This document shows, one piece after another, positions 35,844-45,212 of a DNA stretch of 64,000 bases (its first letter is position 1; the number at the start of each line of letters is the position of its first letter). The position numbers and the translations under genes were made by a program. The stretch is from Parachlamydia acanthamoebae (GTDB taxonomy: Bacteria > Chlamydiota > Chlamydiia > Chlamydiales > Parachlamydiaceae). The notes under the pieces are model-generated. The model was not told where the DNA came from, searched no databases, and saw only the letters and a list, made by a program, of their open reading frames with translations. Location of the stretch: contig NZ_BAWW01000066.1 of the NCBI RefSeq assembly GCF_000875975.1, forward strand, positions 372,001-436,000, read 5' to 3'.

Positions 35844-36206
35844 TTAACCAAATGATTTCTGATAATCTTCCCAAGTCATGAGTGTCGAAATTTCTTCTGG
35901 GCTATCCAATTGCACTTTAAAAAGCCATCCCCCTTTTTCTGGGGACTCATTCACTTTCTGGGCTTCTGTGGAAAGTTCATCATTCACCTCTAAAATAGTT
36001 CCTGAAACAGGTGAATAGACATCTGCCGCTGCTTTTGTCGATTCAAGCACAGCTGCTTCGCCACCCTTAGAGACTTTTTTACCCACCTGTGGGAGCTCGA
36101 CATACACAATGTCTCCTAACTCTTTTTGCGCGTAATCAGTCACACCAACCGTTCCTATGGGTCCTTCGATTTCAATCCATTCATGCGATTCTGTATATCT
36201 TTTCAT
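35844..36206 (-). CDS. gcvH: Glycine cleavage system H protein
   Basis: Lipoyl carrier of the glycine cleavage complex, 120 residues from the chosen start, a typical length. RYTESHEWIE at the N terminus, VTDYAQKELGDIVYVELP, and lipoylated Lys58 in LESTKAAADVYSPVSG. Start set at 36206 because AAAGGA lies just upstream and homology begins there; frames reaching 36266 would extend into gcvT. Carries the aminomethyl group between P, T and L proteins. Confidence 0.95.
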   Translation of the reverse strand: MKRYTESHEWIEIEGPIGTVGVTDYAQKELGDIVYVELPQVGKKVSKGGEAAVLESTKAAADVYSPVSGTILEVNDELSTEAQKVNESPEKGGWLFKVQLDSPEEISTLMTWEDYQKSFG

Positions 36207-36217
36207 GACTTTTCCTT

Positions 36218-37261
36218 TCATTTTTCGATCTTGACAAAAGGTAGTTTTACGACCTGAGCAGGGCATGCTTGAGAGCGTATTTGAACTTCCACCAAACTGC
36301 CTGCGGTCAATTTTTTATTTACTAAGATTAGTGCTATAGCTTTTTGTAAACTGGGAGAGTATGTTCCCGAAGTCACATATCCAATCTCTTCGCCCGCGGA
36401 TAAAACCTCGTTGCCTTCACGTGCGATCCCTTTTTCCAACAAGACCACTCCATAGGCATAACGCTTAGTCGCTCGCTTTTCTAATACAGGCAAAGCCTTT
36501 TTTACTGTCCATGCAGACACACTTTCTGGGGGGGAAATGGTGTCACTGAGTTCATGTCCATATAATGCATACCCCATTTCTAATCTCAACGTATCGCGCG
36601 CTCCGAGACCAATGGGAGGGATTTTTTCTTGATCGACAAAGTAATGCCAGAGCTGCTTGATGATTTTTTCAGAAGCTAAAATTTCAAATCCCCCTGAACC
36701 TGTGTAACCAGTCGCCGACAAAATCAGCTGCTCCCCATCATAAATAAGTTCTTCAAAATGCATGGGTTTAATGACAGAAGCGGAAGGAAAGAGATGGCTC
36801 ACCATGCTAGGTGCTTGAGGACCTTGAATGGCTAAAATTCCGTCATTGTAACGAGGGGTAATCTCAACTCGTAATTTTTGGGCATGATCTTCGAGAAATT
36901 TTAAATCTTTATCCCGATTAGACGCATTTACGATCACGAAAAATTGGGTAGGGCTTTGGCGATAAACAATCAAATCATCCACACTACCACCCTCCGCGTT
37001 TATCCAGACAGTGTAGGTAGCTGATCCATTCATTTTTCCACTAATGATATTAGTAGAAAGACTTTCTAATAATTGCTCGGCATCCGCTCCTTCCACATCG
37101 ATTCTTCCCATGTGTGAAAGATCAAAAATACCCACAGTGTTTCTAACGGCTAGATGTTCTGCCAAGATTCCTTGGTAGGATACAGGCATCTCCCACCCAC
37201 TAAATTCCACCATTTTTGCACCTAAAGCATGGTGCTGACTATTTAGAGCTGTTTTTTGCAT
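36218..37261 (-). CDS. gcvT: Aminomethyltransferase (glycine cleavage T protein)
   Basis: Product of 347 residues that moves the methylene group from GcvH to tetrahydrofolate, yielding 5,10-methylene-THF and ammonia. Motifs: MVEFSGWEMPVSYQGILAEHLAVRNTVGIFDLSHMGRI, GYTGSGGFEI, GARDTLRLEMGYALYGHEL and GYVTSGTYSPSL. First gcv gene of the operon; its 5' end overlaps the end of the CBM9-like gene by 23 bp, so it is co-transcribed with genes further upstream (37239-40331). Confidence 0.95.
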   Translation of the reverse strand: MQKTALNSQHHALGAKMVEFSGWEMPVSYQGILAEHLAVRNTVGIFDLSHMGRIDVEGADAEQLLESLSTNIISGKMNGSATYTVWINAEGGSVDDLIVYRQSPTQFFVIVNASNRDKDLKFLEDHAQKLRVEITPRYNDGILAIQGPQAPSMVSHLFPSASVIKPMHFEELIYDGEQLILSATGYTGSGGFEILASEKIIKQLWHYFVDQEKIPPIGLGARDTLRLEMGYALYGHELSDTISPPESVSAWTVKKALPVLEKRATKRYAYGVVLLEKGIAREGNEVLSAGEEIGYVTSGTYSPSLQKAIALILVNKKLTAGSLVEVQIRSQACPAQVVKLPFVKIEK

Positions 37262-37904
37262 TGATCAACCTTAAGCTACCCCATAAAGCGGGCTGTTGAT
37301 CGATTTGATATTCATCTGAAAGCACGGAAAAATGCTGAGATGGCCTTTTAGGGCGGTTAATCCGATAAGTGAAACCAAGCCGATCAAACTGTTCTGGATC
37401 ATACCCATATAAACATTGTCGGGGAATAAAAATATAGATGGTGTAGTCTTTAGATGTAAAATCAGCCTTCATTTTCAATTCATTAGAGTCACATAATTCA
37501 TGTGCATCTTCTGTTCGAAAACGGGTGATTTCTCCACAAGAGACTTCGTCGACACTTTTGGGCAAAAAGAAAAAATGATGGCAGAAACGGGTGTTAAAAC
37601 CCGCATTTTTCATATCGCGTGTATCTAAGAAAAGCTCGATACTATCGCCATGTTGAATATTGGGATAATCAGCCTCGGTAAAAGGCTCTTGTACAACAAC
37701 CGTACAAGCCATTCCATCCGGATGCCAACCTAAAGCAACTTTGGCAAAGGTATCTTCCGTGGATAAGCTTGATGTATCAGGCAGAAAAAACTTCTCTGGA
37801 ATAGGCTTGGAGAGAAAGGGGTGCTTTCTCTCCATTTCACATCGGTAGCAGTCTACCTGGATCTGAAAAAAATTAAGGGGGCTTACAGGAATAAAGTCAT
37901 CCAT
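37239..37904 (-). CDS. Conserved hypothetical protein with a CBM9-like beta-sandwich domain
   Basis: Product of 221 residues. ALGWHPDGMACTVVV and HGDSIELFLDTRDMKNAG are the marks of the CBM9/DOMON-like carbohydrate-binding fold (the D-x-x-E-x-x-x-D-x-R core). No signal peptide, so in this setting it is probably cytoplasmic and its ligand is unknown. Ribosome site AGGAGGG stands right before ATG. Its end overlaps gcvT, and the upstream PpiD-like gene ends 9 bp before it, giving one long transcription unit; a link with the glycine system is positional only. Confidence 0.72.
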   Translation of the reverse strand: MDDFIPVSPLNFFQIQVDCYRCEMERKHPFLSKPIPEKFFLPDTSSLSTEDTFAKVALGWHPDGMACTVVVQEPFTEADYPNIQHGDSIELFLDTRDMKNAGFNTRFCHHFFFLPKSVDEVSCGEITRFRTEDAHELCDSNELKMKADFTSKDYTIYIFIPRQCLYGYDPEQFDRLGFTYRINRPKRPSQHFSVLSDEYQIDQQPALWGSLRLINAKNSSK

Positions 37905-37913
37905 TTTCCCTCC

Positions 37914-40331
37914 TTATTTTGTTTCCTCAGGCGCAACTTCTTCATAAGAACGTGTCAGATAATCTAACGAAATCGCTTGTTTATCTGAAATTTCTTTTAA
38001 CACACGCTCCATTAATTTTTGTTGTGCATCATCTGATAGTAACCGATGCGCCATACTCATTTGCTCTTCAAGCTGAAGGTTTTCTTCTCGTACTCCTTTT
38101 TTCAGCACCGTGAAGAAATGCACATCTCCATTCGGAAGCGGAAGGATCGGAGACCACTCCCCTTCATTCATTTTGTGCGCTTTTTCTTTCGCAACAAGAG
38201 TAGAATCCTGATTATGACCGATTGAGTAAGGTTCTTTTACAAGTTTCCATTGGTCTTTCAGATCTCCGTTCTGAGAGGATGCCTCGGCAATCAATTCAAC
38301 ACTCTTTTCAGGAGATTTTTGAAGCGCCTGTCTAGCTTCTCGGCTATAGGCATAAAAACGTAAAGGAGCACTCAATTCAGGTGTTAAGGTTTGAATCAAC
38401 TGGCTGCTGTCCTGGGGCTTATTCTTTTGGTAATCCGCATTAATGGCTGTTAACAAAGGTGTAAAATAGGACTCTGCAACTTTTCCTTGAACCACTTGGA
38501 AGTCTTTCCAGGTTTTATCTTCATTCTGAAATTCTTCCTCTCTGTCAGTGCGAATTTTGGTGTAATAATTTTCCAAAGTCTTGTTAAGCAGATCATCTAA
38601 AACCCCCTGTTGATTCGCCTCCTGGAAAGTCATGACAGTTTCAGTCGGCGCTTTTTGCAACACTTCGATTCTGTAATAATTGTTTCCATTCACTGTAAAG
38701 TGTTTTAACGTTTCCACAGCTTCGATTTCTTGAGAAGCACTCGCACTCTGCCCTTTTAGAGGAGCTTTGTCTAATAAGCTCATCAATTCTTGAGAATCTT
38801 TAAGGCCTTTAATCAGGCTTGATCCCCCTTTTTTGCGTAAACCTAAGACAATTTCTTTCGATTTTGCTTCATCTAAAGCTTTTGACAACTTAGCTGGATT
38901 TTCTTCAAGCATCTGACCACGTGCATAAGCATCAACTTTTGTACGCATTTTTTGATCGAGCCCATCCAATACAGCAAAACGGGAGTCTTGAGTCTCAGCC
39001 TTATGAGAGGCTAGCTCAGGAAATTGTTTTGCAAGCTTTGCCCAATTTGCATCTTGCACTTCCCAATGCCATGTTTCTTTAATGCTAAACAGCGATTGTA
39101 AGGCTTTTTTGTCTACTTCAGCTACCTCAAGCGTATACTTTTTCTCTACGAGCTCTGGTGTAAGTTTCGCCACCTGATCGACAGAACGCAGTTGTGTAGG
39201 CAAGTTTAGCAGATCTTTTGCTGATACACCTCTTTTTGCAATCGCATCGAGGTAAATCTCAAATTTTTGCAAAGAACGCCAATCAGAGAAACGCAAAGCA
39301 GATGGCAAACGGTACACATCCCCTGCAATTGTTTCGTTTCCAAATTGTTGGATTTGACCAATTGTTAAAGGATCAATGAAAACCGAATTGCCCATATCAT
39401 GGAAAAGACGTCTAAAAAGCAACACCTGTCTCCAGATTTGGACAGCTTTTGTTTGATCCATTCCCATACGACGCAATTGCTCATTAAAATACTCGCGACT
39501 ACTTGCTAAGCCGAGATAAGGACTAGCCTGGTTTTCTTGGAAACTTTTTTCGCTGTGACGAATTAGATCCGCCAATGCTTCCCCTTTTGTGACCACATAA
39601 CCTTTTTGCTCAGCAATTTTGGCTGAATTGGCAATAAATTGGGCTACTAAATGGACAAAGCGAGAACCAAACCAATCTTCAATTGTGTGATAACCAAACA
39701 AAGAAAGATCCATCCGTTCTAAATTAGGGTCAGGTGATATCCAGTCATACTGTCTTTCTTGATAGCGTAAAACATTGCTTATCAATGCAGGAGGTAGCTG
39801 ACGCTCACCCAAGAAAAGTTGAACTCTTGACGCAAGGGTTTGAGGATCAACAGCTTTGTCAGAAAAGCGTAGGGTATCAAAATTGGTTTTCATCCCTGGA
39901 GCCAAATAGTTCCAAACAGATTCAACACCGACAAACTTCGCTTGCGGATGCGTGTAGAGAGAAAAACGTTTTTCTTTTTCGAGCTTTTTTTGAAGCTCCT
40001 CTTTCAAGTCATTCTGATAATGCAGAATTAAAATTTCTGCTAATCCTGTTTGAAGAAAATCTTTTTTTATGACCCCATCATTCAAAAAATTAGGACCCCA
40101 CATACCCCCAAATGAAAGCTTGTCTTCAGAATCTGTCGAAATAAAATGGACAATATTTTGAACATCAGTTCGACTTACTTTTGAACCATCTACCGTATAA
40201 AATGCTGTTTCATCTGTTCCACCGGAAGAAAGGATCTCGTTGTAAGTACCAAAAAAAGAGAATGTTATAACAATAACAAACGTGATTACGATATAAAGAT
40301 ATCGTTCATAAGTACGAAAAAAATGGAGCAT
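37914..40331 (-). CDS. PpiD/SurA-like membrane-anchored periplasmic protein
   Basis: From the preferred ATG (40331) the product is 805 residues. MLHFFRTYERYLYIVITFVIVITFSFFG is a single N-terminal membrane anchor with cytoplasmic basic residues, as in PpiD/SurA_N proteins. TAFYTVDGSKVSRTDVQNIVHF follows, matching the SurA_N pattern of a strand-turn then helix. The rest is a long helical periplasmic region; no clear parvulin active site was found, so it may be a chaperone without isomerase activity. A TTG further upstream (40409) gives a longer frame but is unlikely. Probably acts in outer-membrane protein folding. Confidence 0.72.
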   Translation of the reverse strand: MLHFFRTYERYLYIVITFVIVITFSFFGTYNEILSSGGTDETAFYTVDGSKVSRTDVQNIVHFISTDSEDKLSFGGMWGPNFLNDGVIKKDFLQTGLAEILILHYQNDLKEELQKKLEKEKRFSLYTHPQAKFVGVESVWNYLAPGMKTNFDTLRFSDKAVDPQTLASRVQLFLGERQLPPALISNVLRYQERQYDWISPDPNLERMDLSLFGYHTIEDWFGSRFVHLVAQFIANSAKIAEQKGYVVTKGEALADLIRHSEKSFQENQASPYLGLASSREYFNEQLRRMGMDQTKAVQIWRQVLLFRRLFHDMGNSVFIDPLTIGQIQQFGNETIAGDVYRLPSALRFSDWRSLQKFEIYLDAIAKRGVSAKDLLNLPTQLRSVDQVAKLTPELVEKKYTLEVAEVDKKALQSLFSIKETWHWEVQDANWAKLAKQFPELASHKAETQDSRFAVLDGLDQKMRTKVDAYARGQMLEENPAKLSKALDEAKSKEIVLGLRKKGGSSLIKGLKDSQELMSLLDKAPLKGQSASASQEIEAVETLKHFTVNGNNYYRIEVLQKAPTETVMTFQEANQQGVLDDLLNKTLENYYTKIRTDREEEFQNEDKTWKDFQVVQGKVAESYFTPLLTAINADYQKNKPQDSSQLIQTLTPELSAPLRFYAYSREARQALQKSPEKSVELIAEASSQNGDLKDQWKLVKEPYSIGHNQDSTLVAKEKAHKMNEGEWSPILPLPNGDVHFFTVLKKGVREENLQLEEQMSMAHRLLSDDAQQKLMERVLKEISDKQAISLDYLTRSYEEVAPEETK

Positions 40332-40490
40332 AAGGTTCAAGTCCTCGCTTACAAATTGGCTCACTCTTAATAAAGAGGAAATCGTAGCAAAATCGGAGGA
40401 TAACCACAAACTTTTTTCTAGGGGAGCTTACTGTTAAGATTAAAAAAACATAAAATATTAGCATCTACCCACATTAAATTATCTATTTGG

Positions 40491-40522
40491 TATAATAATA
40501 GTATTAATAGAAACTATTAATA
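40491..40522 (+). promoter_or_regulatory. -10 element plus inverted repeat upstream of the helical-repeat gene pair
   Basis: TGG followed by TATAAT (40491-40496) is an extended -10 type hexamer. Six bases on, TATTAATAG, AAA, CTATTAATA forms a perfect 9-bp inverted repeat (40502-40522) lying at the expected transcription start and just before the GAGAG ribosome site of the gene at 40536. This could be an operator or a 5' hairpin. No convincing -35 is visible. Confidence 0.45.
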
Positions 40523-40535
40523 GAGAGTTTATTAT

Positions 40536-41597
40536 ATGGTCTCTCCTATTCATAGATTATCCCAAATTGCTTCTTCTCTCGGAAGTATTTCTATTTCAAA
40601 AAAGCTTAAATTAGGTAGCCACTCTGTTTCACTCGGTTTTTTAGGTAAAGACAAAAAAACTGACGTTAAAGTCCCTAGTGAAACAGTAGAAAAAACATAC
40701 AAAAAACATGTTGCTTCAAATGCCACTTCCAAAGAAGAGGTGAACAAAACAAAGACAAGAGCCTTTGTTTTTTTCAAAAATCTCATCGGAAAATCTTCCG
40801 AAACAAAGCAGTCTGCTTCAACTATTCAAAAGAAAACTCCCCTCTCCTCTGAAACGGAAAAAAATATCTTAGATATTTCTTTCTCTGAAGATCCCCAAAA
40901 CCCCGAGAAATTAGTCAAAACATTACTTCCTTTGATGGGGAAAAATAGCCCTTTACCTCTCACTTTTCTCCAATCACTTCCTATCGATCGACGGGATACC
41001 TTAATCGACACCTTTTTTAAATCAAAATCCTCTGAAAAAAAATTAAACGCTTATCTTCTGGAATTTGTAAAAACCAATCCCAAAGAAGTCTTGCTTTTGC
41101 TTAATGCTTCTCACTCCCCTGAATTGCAAAAATTGATGGGACCTTTAATAGACGAACCCAATAAAACGGTTAGCCAAGAACTCATCAAAATCTGTCAAAA
41201 CGAGAAAAGCATCCCCGAACATACCAACCTTCTATTCAATATCCCCAAGGAAAAGCTAGACGCTTTTTTTACCTCTCTTTGGGTTGAGGATAATACCAAA
41301 GCCTTTAAAGCATTGAGCAAACTGAATACGCATCCTCAAATTCCTGCAGAGGCCGAAAATGAAATACACGCTTTCTTAGAAAGTATCGCCCATGATCTGC
41401 TAGTCCAAGTTGTCATTGAGGACGCAATCTTAGAATCTTATGAGAAAAAAGACTCTGCTACAGCCAGTGCACTCCTGGCTATTGCACCTCCCTCGGTGCA
41501 TGAAAATTTAAAAGGTCAAATACCCAAGCGTTTTCTTCAAGAAGTAAAAGCACATCAAGAAGCTGTTGAAGCAAGTAAACAAGAATATAGAAAGTGA
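40536..41597 (+). CDS. Hypothetical helical-repeat protein, paralogue of the next gene
   Basis: Product of 353 residues; family not recognised. A Ser/Lys-rich N-terminal ~110 residues (HRLSQIASSLGSISIS) is followed by alpha-helical repeat-like text: LPLTFLQSLPIDRRDTLIDTFF, EVLLLLNASHSPELQKLM, TNLLFNIPKEKLDAFFTSLW. The last repeat matches QNLLLNVPANHLTSMLKEVW in the downstream gene, so the two are paralogues. No signal peptide or membrane span. The Ser/Thr-rich, non-hydrophobic N terminus would suit type III secretion; this is inference. Ends 10 bp before the next gene, same operon. Confidence 0.68.
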   Translation: MVSPIHRLSQIASSLGSISISKKLKLGSHSVSLGFLGKDKKTDVKVPSETVEKTYKKHVASNATSKEEVNKTKTRAFVFFKNLIGKSSETKQSASTIQKKTPLSSETEKNILDISFSEDPQNPEKLVKTLLPLMGKNSPLPLTFLQSLPIDRRDTLIDTFFKSKSSEKKLNAYLLEFVKTNPKEVLLLLNASHSPELQKLMGPLIDEPNKTVSQELIKICQNEKSIPEHTNLLFNIPKEKLDAFFTSLWVEDNTKAFKALSKLNTHPQIPAEAENEIHAFLESIAHDLLVQVVIEDAILESYEKKDSATASALLAIAPPSVHENLKGQIPKRFLQEVKAHQEAVEASKQEYRK

Positions 41598-41607
41598 GGA
41601 ATTTGAT

Positions 41608-43344
41608 ATGCCAGATCCAATCAAAGGTTTCGCGCAAGTTGCCTATGCTTTAAACAAAGCTGCTGATTACGTTAAACAATCAACGACTGCTTTAGGGCAT
41701 CAAATTTCAAATGTCCTCGGACAAAAAACAGTGCCAGTAGAAAAGAAAATTCAAGATCAAACACCCAAGATGGAAACCCAAGCCCCTACAAGGAAAGTTC
41801 GTTTTGCGGTTTCAGAACCAACGAAAGAGACTTTAGAAAATCAAACAGTCAAAAAAACCATGACGGCTTTTCAATCATTTTTTTCCCAAATCAAACAACA
41901 TTTTGAATCGTCATATGAACTCATCAAAACAAAAGATGAACTTAAGCAAGAGGTCACACAGATTTTAAATGAGAACCAGTCGAAACCGTTCAATGAACTC
42001 ACCGCTCATGAACAGGGTATCATCAAACTATATATCTCCTCTGCCGATAAGAGCATTCTTGACACCCTGCGTACATTAGCGGATGAAAAAAATCCCAAAA
42101 CACTTGATTTGCTTCTCTCCCTTCCTCCTGAATATCAATCGAAGTTTTTTGCAAAATTATCTCCAGATACGGGCGTTAAAATGCGCGATTTTTTAATCCA
42201 ACAAACGAAATCCTCTCGTCAAGATGACGTATTTCAACTGCTTAATAGTACTCCACTACCTTTTTATAAAAGTGTTTTAAATAGCTTGCTAACGCCTAAT
42301 TATACCGAAAAAATGACCAATCCAACGACAAGTCAAAGAGACCTTGTTAGTCACACAATTCGAGATTCCATTATTAATCTCTGTCATGCGGATACCGAGA
42401 GCTTAGTGAAAAATCAAAATTTGTTATTAAACGTTCCTGCCAATCACTTGACCTCGATGTTAAAAGAAGTATGGGAAGAAAATCCAGAAGCAGCTTTACA
42501 TACAGTCCAAGTGTTAAGCTCTAGAATCGATGAGTCTCCTGAAACTGCCAAAGGGATTTCTCAGTTTGTTCAAAATCTAAATGAAAAACAACAAAATACA
42601 CTTTTTGAAATGACTTTAGAGCATCCTCCAAGAGGGATTAGCCAAATTCTTTTAGCCCTTCCATCCTCTGTTAGTGTTTCCATGGCTGAAATGATGATTA
42701 ACAGTGGAGCCCTCTCAGATAACGATTTAGCTGACATCGCCAGTCACCTGATAACAAATGAAGTTAAAACGCTAGATTCTCTTCAAACATTTCTCGTTAA
42801 AGATAATGTTGCAATGAAATTTGTCAGCATGCTCCAGCGCAAAGAAAACGAAAAATCTTTAAACTACATTTGGGGACATATTCCTAATAATTTTGAACTC
42901 ACTCATTCTAATCTAGAAACCAAAGAAATTATAGTCCCCAACCCTGAAAACTTTTTAAATATCCATCAAACAATTTTAAAGGATATCACCCATCATCTAG
43001 AAACTAACCCTCCAACACCTGCGATGAAAAAGGTCTACCAACACTTACAGAATGAAATAGATAGAAGATTTCCTTCTGCAAACCATGAAAATGGAAAAAT
43101 AGCTGTCCTGGGCCTATATTTAATTAAAATGCAAAATGCGATGCTCGTCAATCCTCAGCAATTTGACGACAGTTTTGTATTAATTGATAAGCAAGCCCCC
43201 AACGCCATTGAAATCGCTAAAATTTTAACCAAATTTGCTCTCGGAGAAAAATTTGAAGCTTCTTCCAATTATGCCTTCATGAACCCTTTCTTTGAAGACA
43301 CCACACAGCTAAGAAATCAGATGTTTCAAGGACTTACACAGTAA
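41608..43344 (+). CDS. Hypothetical helical-repeat protein, longer paralogue
   Basis: From the preferred start, 578 residues; family not recognised. N-terminal amphipathic helix region (IKGFAQVAYALNKAADYVKQS), Lys-rich linker, then repeated helical units with LLSLPPEYQSKFFAKLS, LLNSTPLPFYKSVLNSLL, LLLNVPANHLTSMLKEVW and LLALPSSVSVSMAEMMI, each of LLxxxP-type beginning about every 35-60 residues. The pattern suggests an alpha-solenoid protein-binding scaffold. ATG at 41608 has GAGGA eight bases upstream and is preferred to the in-frame start at 41566 that overlaps the previous gene. Confidence 0.68.
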   Translation: MPDPIKGFAQVAYALNKAADYVKQSTTALGHQISNVLGQKTVPVEKKIQDQTPKMETQAPTRKVRFAVSEPTKETLENQTVKKTMTAFQSFFSQIKQHFESSYELIKTKDELKQEVTQILNENQSKPFNELTAHEQGIIKLYISSADKSILDTLRTLADEKNPKTLDLLLSLPPEYQSKFFAKLSPDTGVKMRDFLIQQTKSSRQDDVFQLLNSTPLPFYKSVLNSLLTPNYTEKMTNPTTSQRDLVSHTIRDSIINLCHADTESLVKNQNLLLNVPANHLTSMLKEVWEENPEAALHTVQVLSSRIDESPETAKGISQFVQNLNEKQQNTLFEMTLEHPPRGISQILLALPSSVSVSMAEMMINSGALSDNDLADIASHLITNEVKTLDSLQTFLVKDNVAMKFVSMLQRKENEKSLNYIWGHIPNNFELTHSNLETKEIIVPNPENFLNIHQTILKDITHHLETNPPTPAMKKVYQHLQNEIDRRFPSANHENGKIAVLGLYLIKMQNAMLVNPQQFDDSFVLIDKQAPNAIEIAKILTKFALGEKFEASSNYAFMNPFFEDTTQLRNQMFQGLTQ

Positions 43345-43412
43345 ATGTCTTGATTTGCGACAAAGTTCGGAGAATGCTATAGTGCGTAGCTTATTCTTCT
43401 TTCGAACGGAAA

Positions 43413-44453
43413 ATGATGCAAAAGTTACTCGTCATCCTACTTTTTTTATTACACTCATCTGCCCAGGCGAATCCGTATACGCTTTTGGGTGCATGCGAAT
43501 TTGTTCTAGATTCTCAAAGAATTCAAGAAGAAGGAAAGTTTGCCATTGAAGAGCTTCAGGGCCACTATTATGCAGAGCTTCCTGAAGATGCCTTTACGCC
43601 TTATTATCCCGTCATTTGTGAAGATGATGTATTAAATATCACACTTTACCATCCCTCTCGCCGCGATCTCATGGCGGCTGTGCAACTGATTAACGCTCGT
43701 ACAGGTGGATTTCGAGTTGTAAATGGCAAAATTACTTTACCGGAATTAAATGCTGTGGATGTGCGAGGTTTGACGCTTCCACAAGCTCGTCAGGAAATTA
43801 AAGCCCGCTTTAATGAACAAATCAAAGACATTGAGATTTACCTTTCGTTCAAGGCAAAGGAATCCAATAAGATCATCATCACCGGATTAGTATCCCCCCC
43901 TCCGATTGCAGCTGATGGCCAGCTGAGATTATATGAAGTTCTAACAAAAGCCTTTATTCTTCCCACGGCAAATTTATTTGCAAGCTACGTTTTAAGAGAT
44001 AATCTCCCTCTTAAGTTAGATTTATCCCGCCTTCTAAAAATGGGAGACATGAACCAAAATATTGTCATGAAAGGCGGCGATAAAATTTTTATTGCGAGTC
44101 CGACAGATCATGTTGCTATGGTACTTGGAGATGTCCATGCACCTAAACGTATTCCTTTGCTCTCGGGATCCATTTCATTAAAAGAAGCCCTTGCGCTTGC
44201 ACGCGGCATTCGATTCACGGGGAATAAGAATCACATCCAGGTGATTAGAGGAAATATTTCTTGCCCTAGAATTTACACGTTTACCTGGGATTTTGTGGTC
44301 CACGAACCTAATAAAAACTTACTGCTCATCCCCGGAGATGTAGTTTTTGTTTCTCGCAAAGCCATTACTGAATGGGCGTTATTTATGCGTGAATTGGAAG
44401 GGACCATCCGCCTAATTCCAGCCGTTGAACTGATTAACCAAATATCGAAATAA
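43413..44453 (+). CDS. Wza-like polysaccharide export protein (SLBB/Poly_export domains), secreted
   Basis: Product of 346 residues with a signal peptide (about 1-18, LLVILLFLLHSSAQA) and no lipobox. EDDVLNITLYHPSRRDL and GGFRVVNGKITLPELNAVDVRGLTLPQARQEI form the polysaccharide-export domain, followed by SLBB-like units (IIITGLVSPPPIAADGQLRLYEVL; MVLGDVHAPKRIPL; LLLIPGDVVFVS). Closely paralogous to the lipoprotein at 56632-57678 (both share GDMxQNIVMxGGDKIFIASP). It stands alone, 69 bp before dapB, without a co-polymerase gene next to it. Confidence 0.82.
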   Translation: MMQKLLVILLFLLHSSAQANPYTLLGACEFVLDSQRIQEEGKFAIEELQGHYYAELPEDAFTPYYPVICEDDVLNITLYHPSRRDLMAAVQLINARTGGFRVVNGKITLPELNAVDVRGLTLPQARQEIKARFNEQIKDIEIYLSFKAKESNKIIITGLVSPPPIAADGQLRLYEVLTKAFILPTANLFASYVLRDNLPLKLDLSRLLKMGDMNQNIVMKGGDKIFIASPTDHVAMVLGDVHAPKRIPLLSGSISLKEALALARGIRFTGNKNHIQVIRGNISCPRIYTFTWDFVVHEPNKNLLLIPGDVVFVSRKAITEWALFMRELEGTIRLIPAVELINQISK

Positions 44454-44522
44454 GGCCTTTGGGCGAGTTGAGTTTTAAGCAAAAACGTGAAATGATGTGA
44501 GAAAGTAACGGAGAGTACAGTC

Positions 44523-45212
44523 ATGAAAATAGCATTGGTTGGCTATGGGAAAATGGGAAAAATGCTTGAGAAGCTTGCGATACAGAAGGAACATCAAATC
44601 GTTTCTCGCGTTTCTTCTGAAAACTGCGAAGGCTGGAAAAGTATTCACAAAGCAGATGTGTGCATTGAATTTTCAAAACCCGATGCTGTCCTCGAAAACC
44701 TTGAAAAAATTTGCAATCATGGAATTCCTACTGTGATTGGGACAACGGGGTGGTATGATCAATTTGATCAATTGAAAAGCTTGGTTGATAAGTATCAAGT
44801 GGGGGTTCTTTATAGTCCCAACTTTTCCTTAGGTATTCAACTTTTTTTAAAAATGATGCGCTATGCAGCCCAACTAATGGCCCCTTTTCCTGAATATTCG
44901 GCCGCAGGCATTGAATACCATCATAGCCAAAAATTAGATAGCCCTTCTGGGACTGCTCAAAAGCTTGCTCAAGTACTAAATGAGGAACTGAAATCTACCC
45001 CTCCTCTCACCTTTTCTAGTGTGCGATGTGGGACATTTCCAGGAACACATACCATCCTTTTTGACACATTTGCGGACACCATCTCCTTCACGCATGAAGC
45101 CCGAAATCGAGAAGGATTTGCAGCAGGAGCTATTCGAGCGGCAGAATGGGTCGTGGATAAAAAAGGAATTTTCACTTTCGAACAATGCCTCAATCTAGAG
45201 AGATTTTCATGA
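44523..45212 (+). CDS. dapB: 4-hydroxy-tetrahydrodipicolinate reductase
   Basis: Product of 229 residues, shorter than the usual 240-270. NAD(P)-binding GYGKMGKML at the N terminus, GTTGWYDQ, and catalytic EYHHSQKLDSPSGTA with the His-His and Lys. Reduces HTPA to tetrahydrodipicolinate. First gene of dapB-dapA-asd-dapL; GGAGAG lies upstream of ATG. Its stop overlaps the dapA start as ATGA. Confidence 0.93.
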   Translation: MKIALVGYGKMGKMLEKLAIQKEHQIVSRVSSENCEGWKSIHKADVCIEFSKPDAVLENLEKICNHGIPTVIGTTGWYDQFDQLKSLVDKYQVGVLYSPNFSLGIQLFLKMMRYAAQLMAPFPEYSAAGIEYHHSQKLDSPSGTAQKLAQVLNEELKSTPPLTFSSVRCGTFPGTHTILFDTFADTISFTHEARNREGFAAGAIRAAEWVVDKKGIFTFEQCLNLERFS

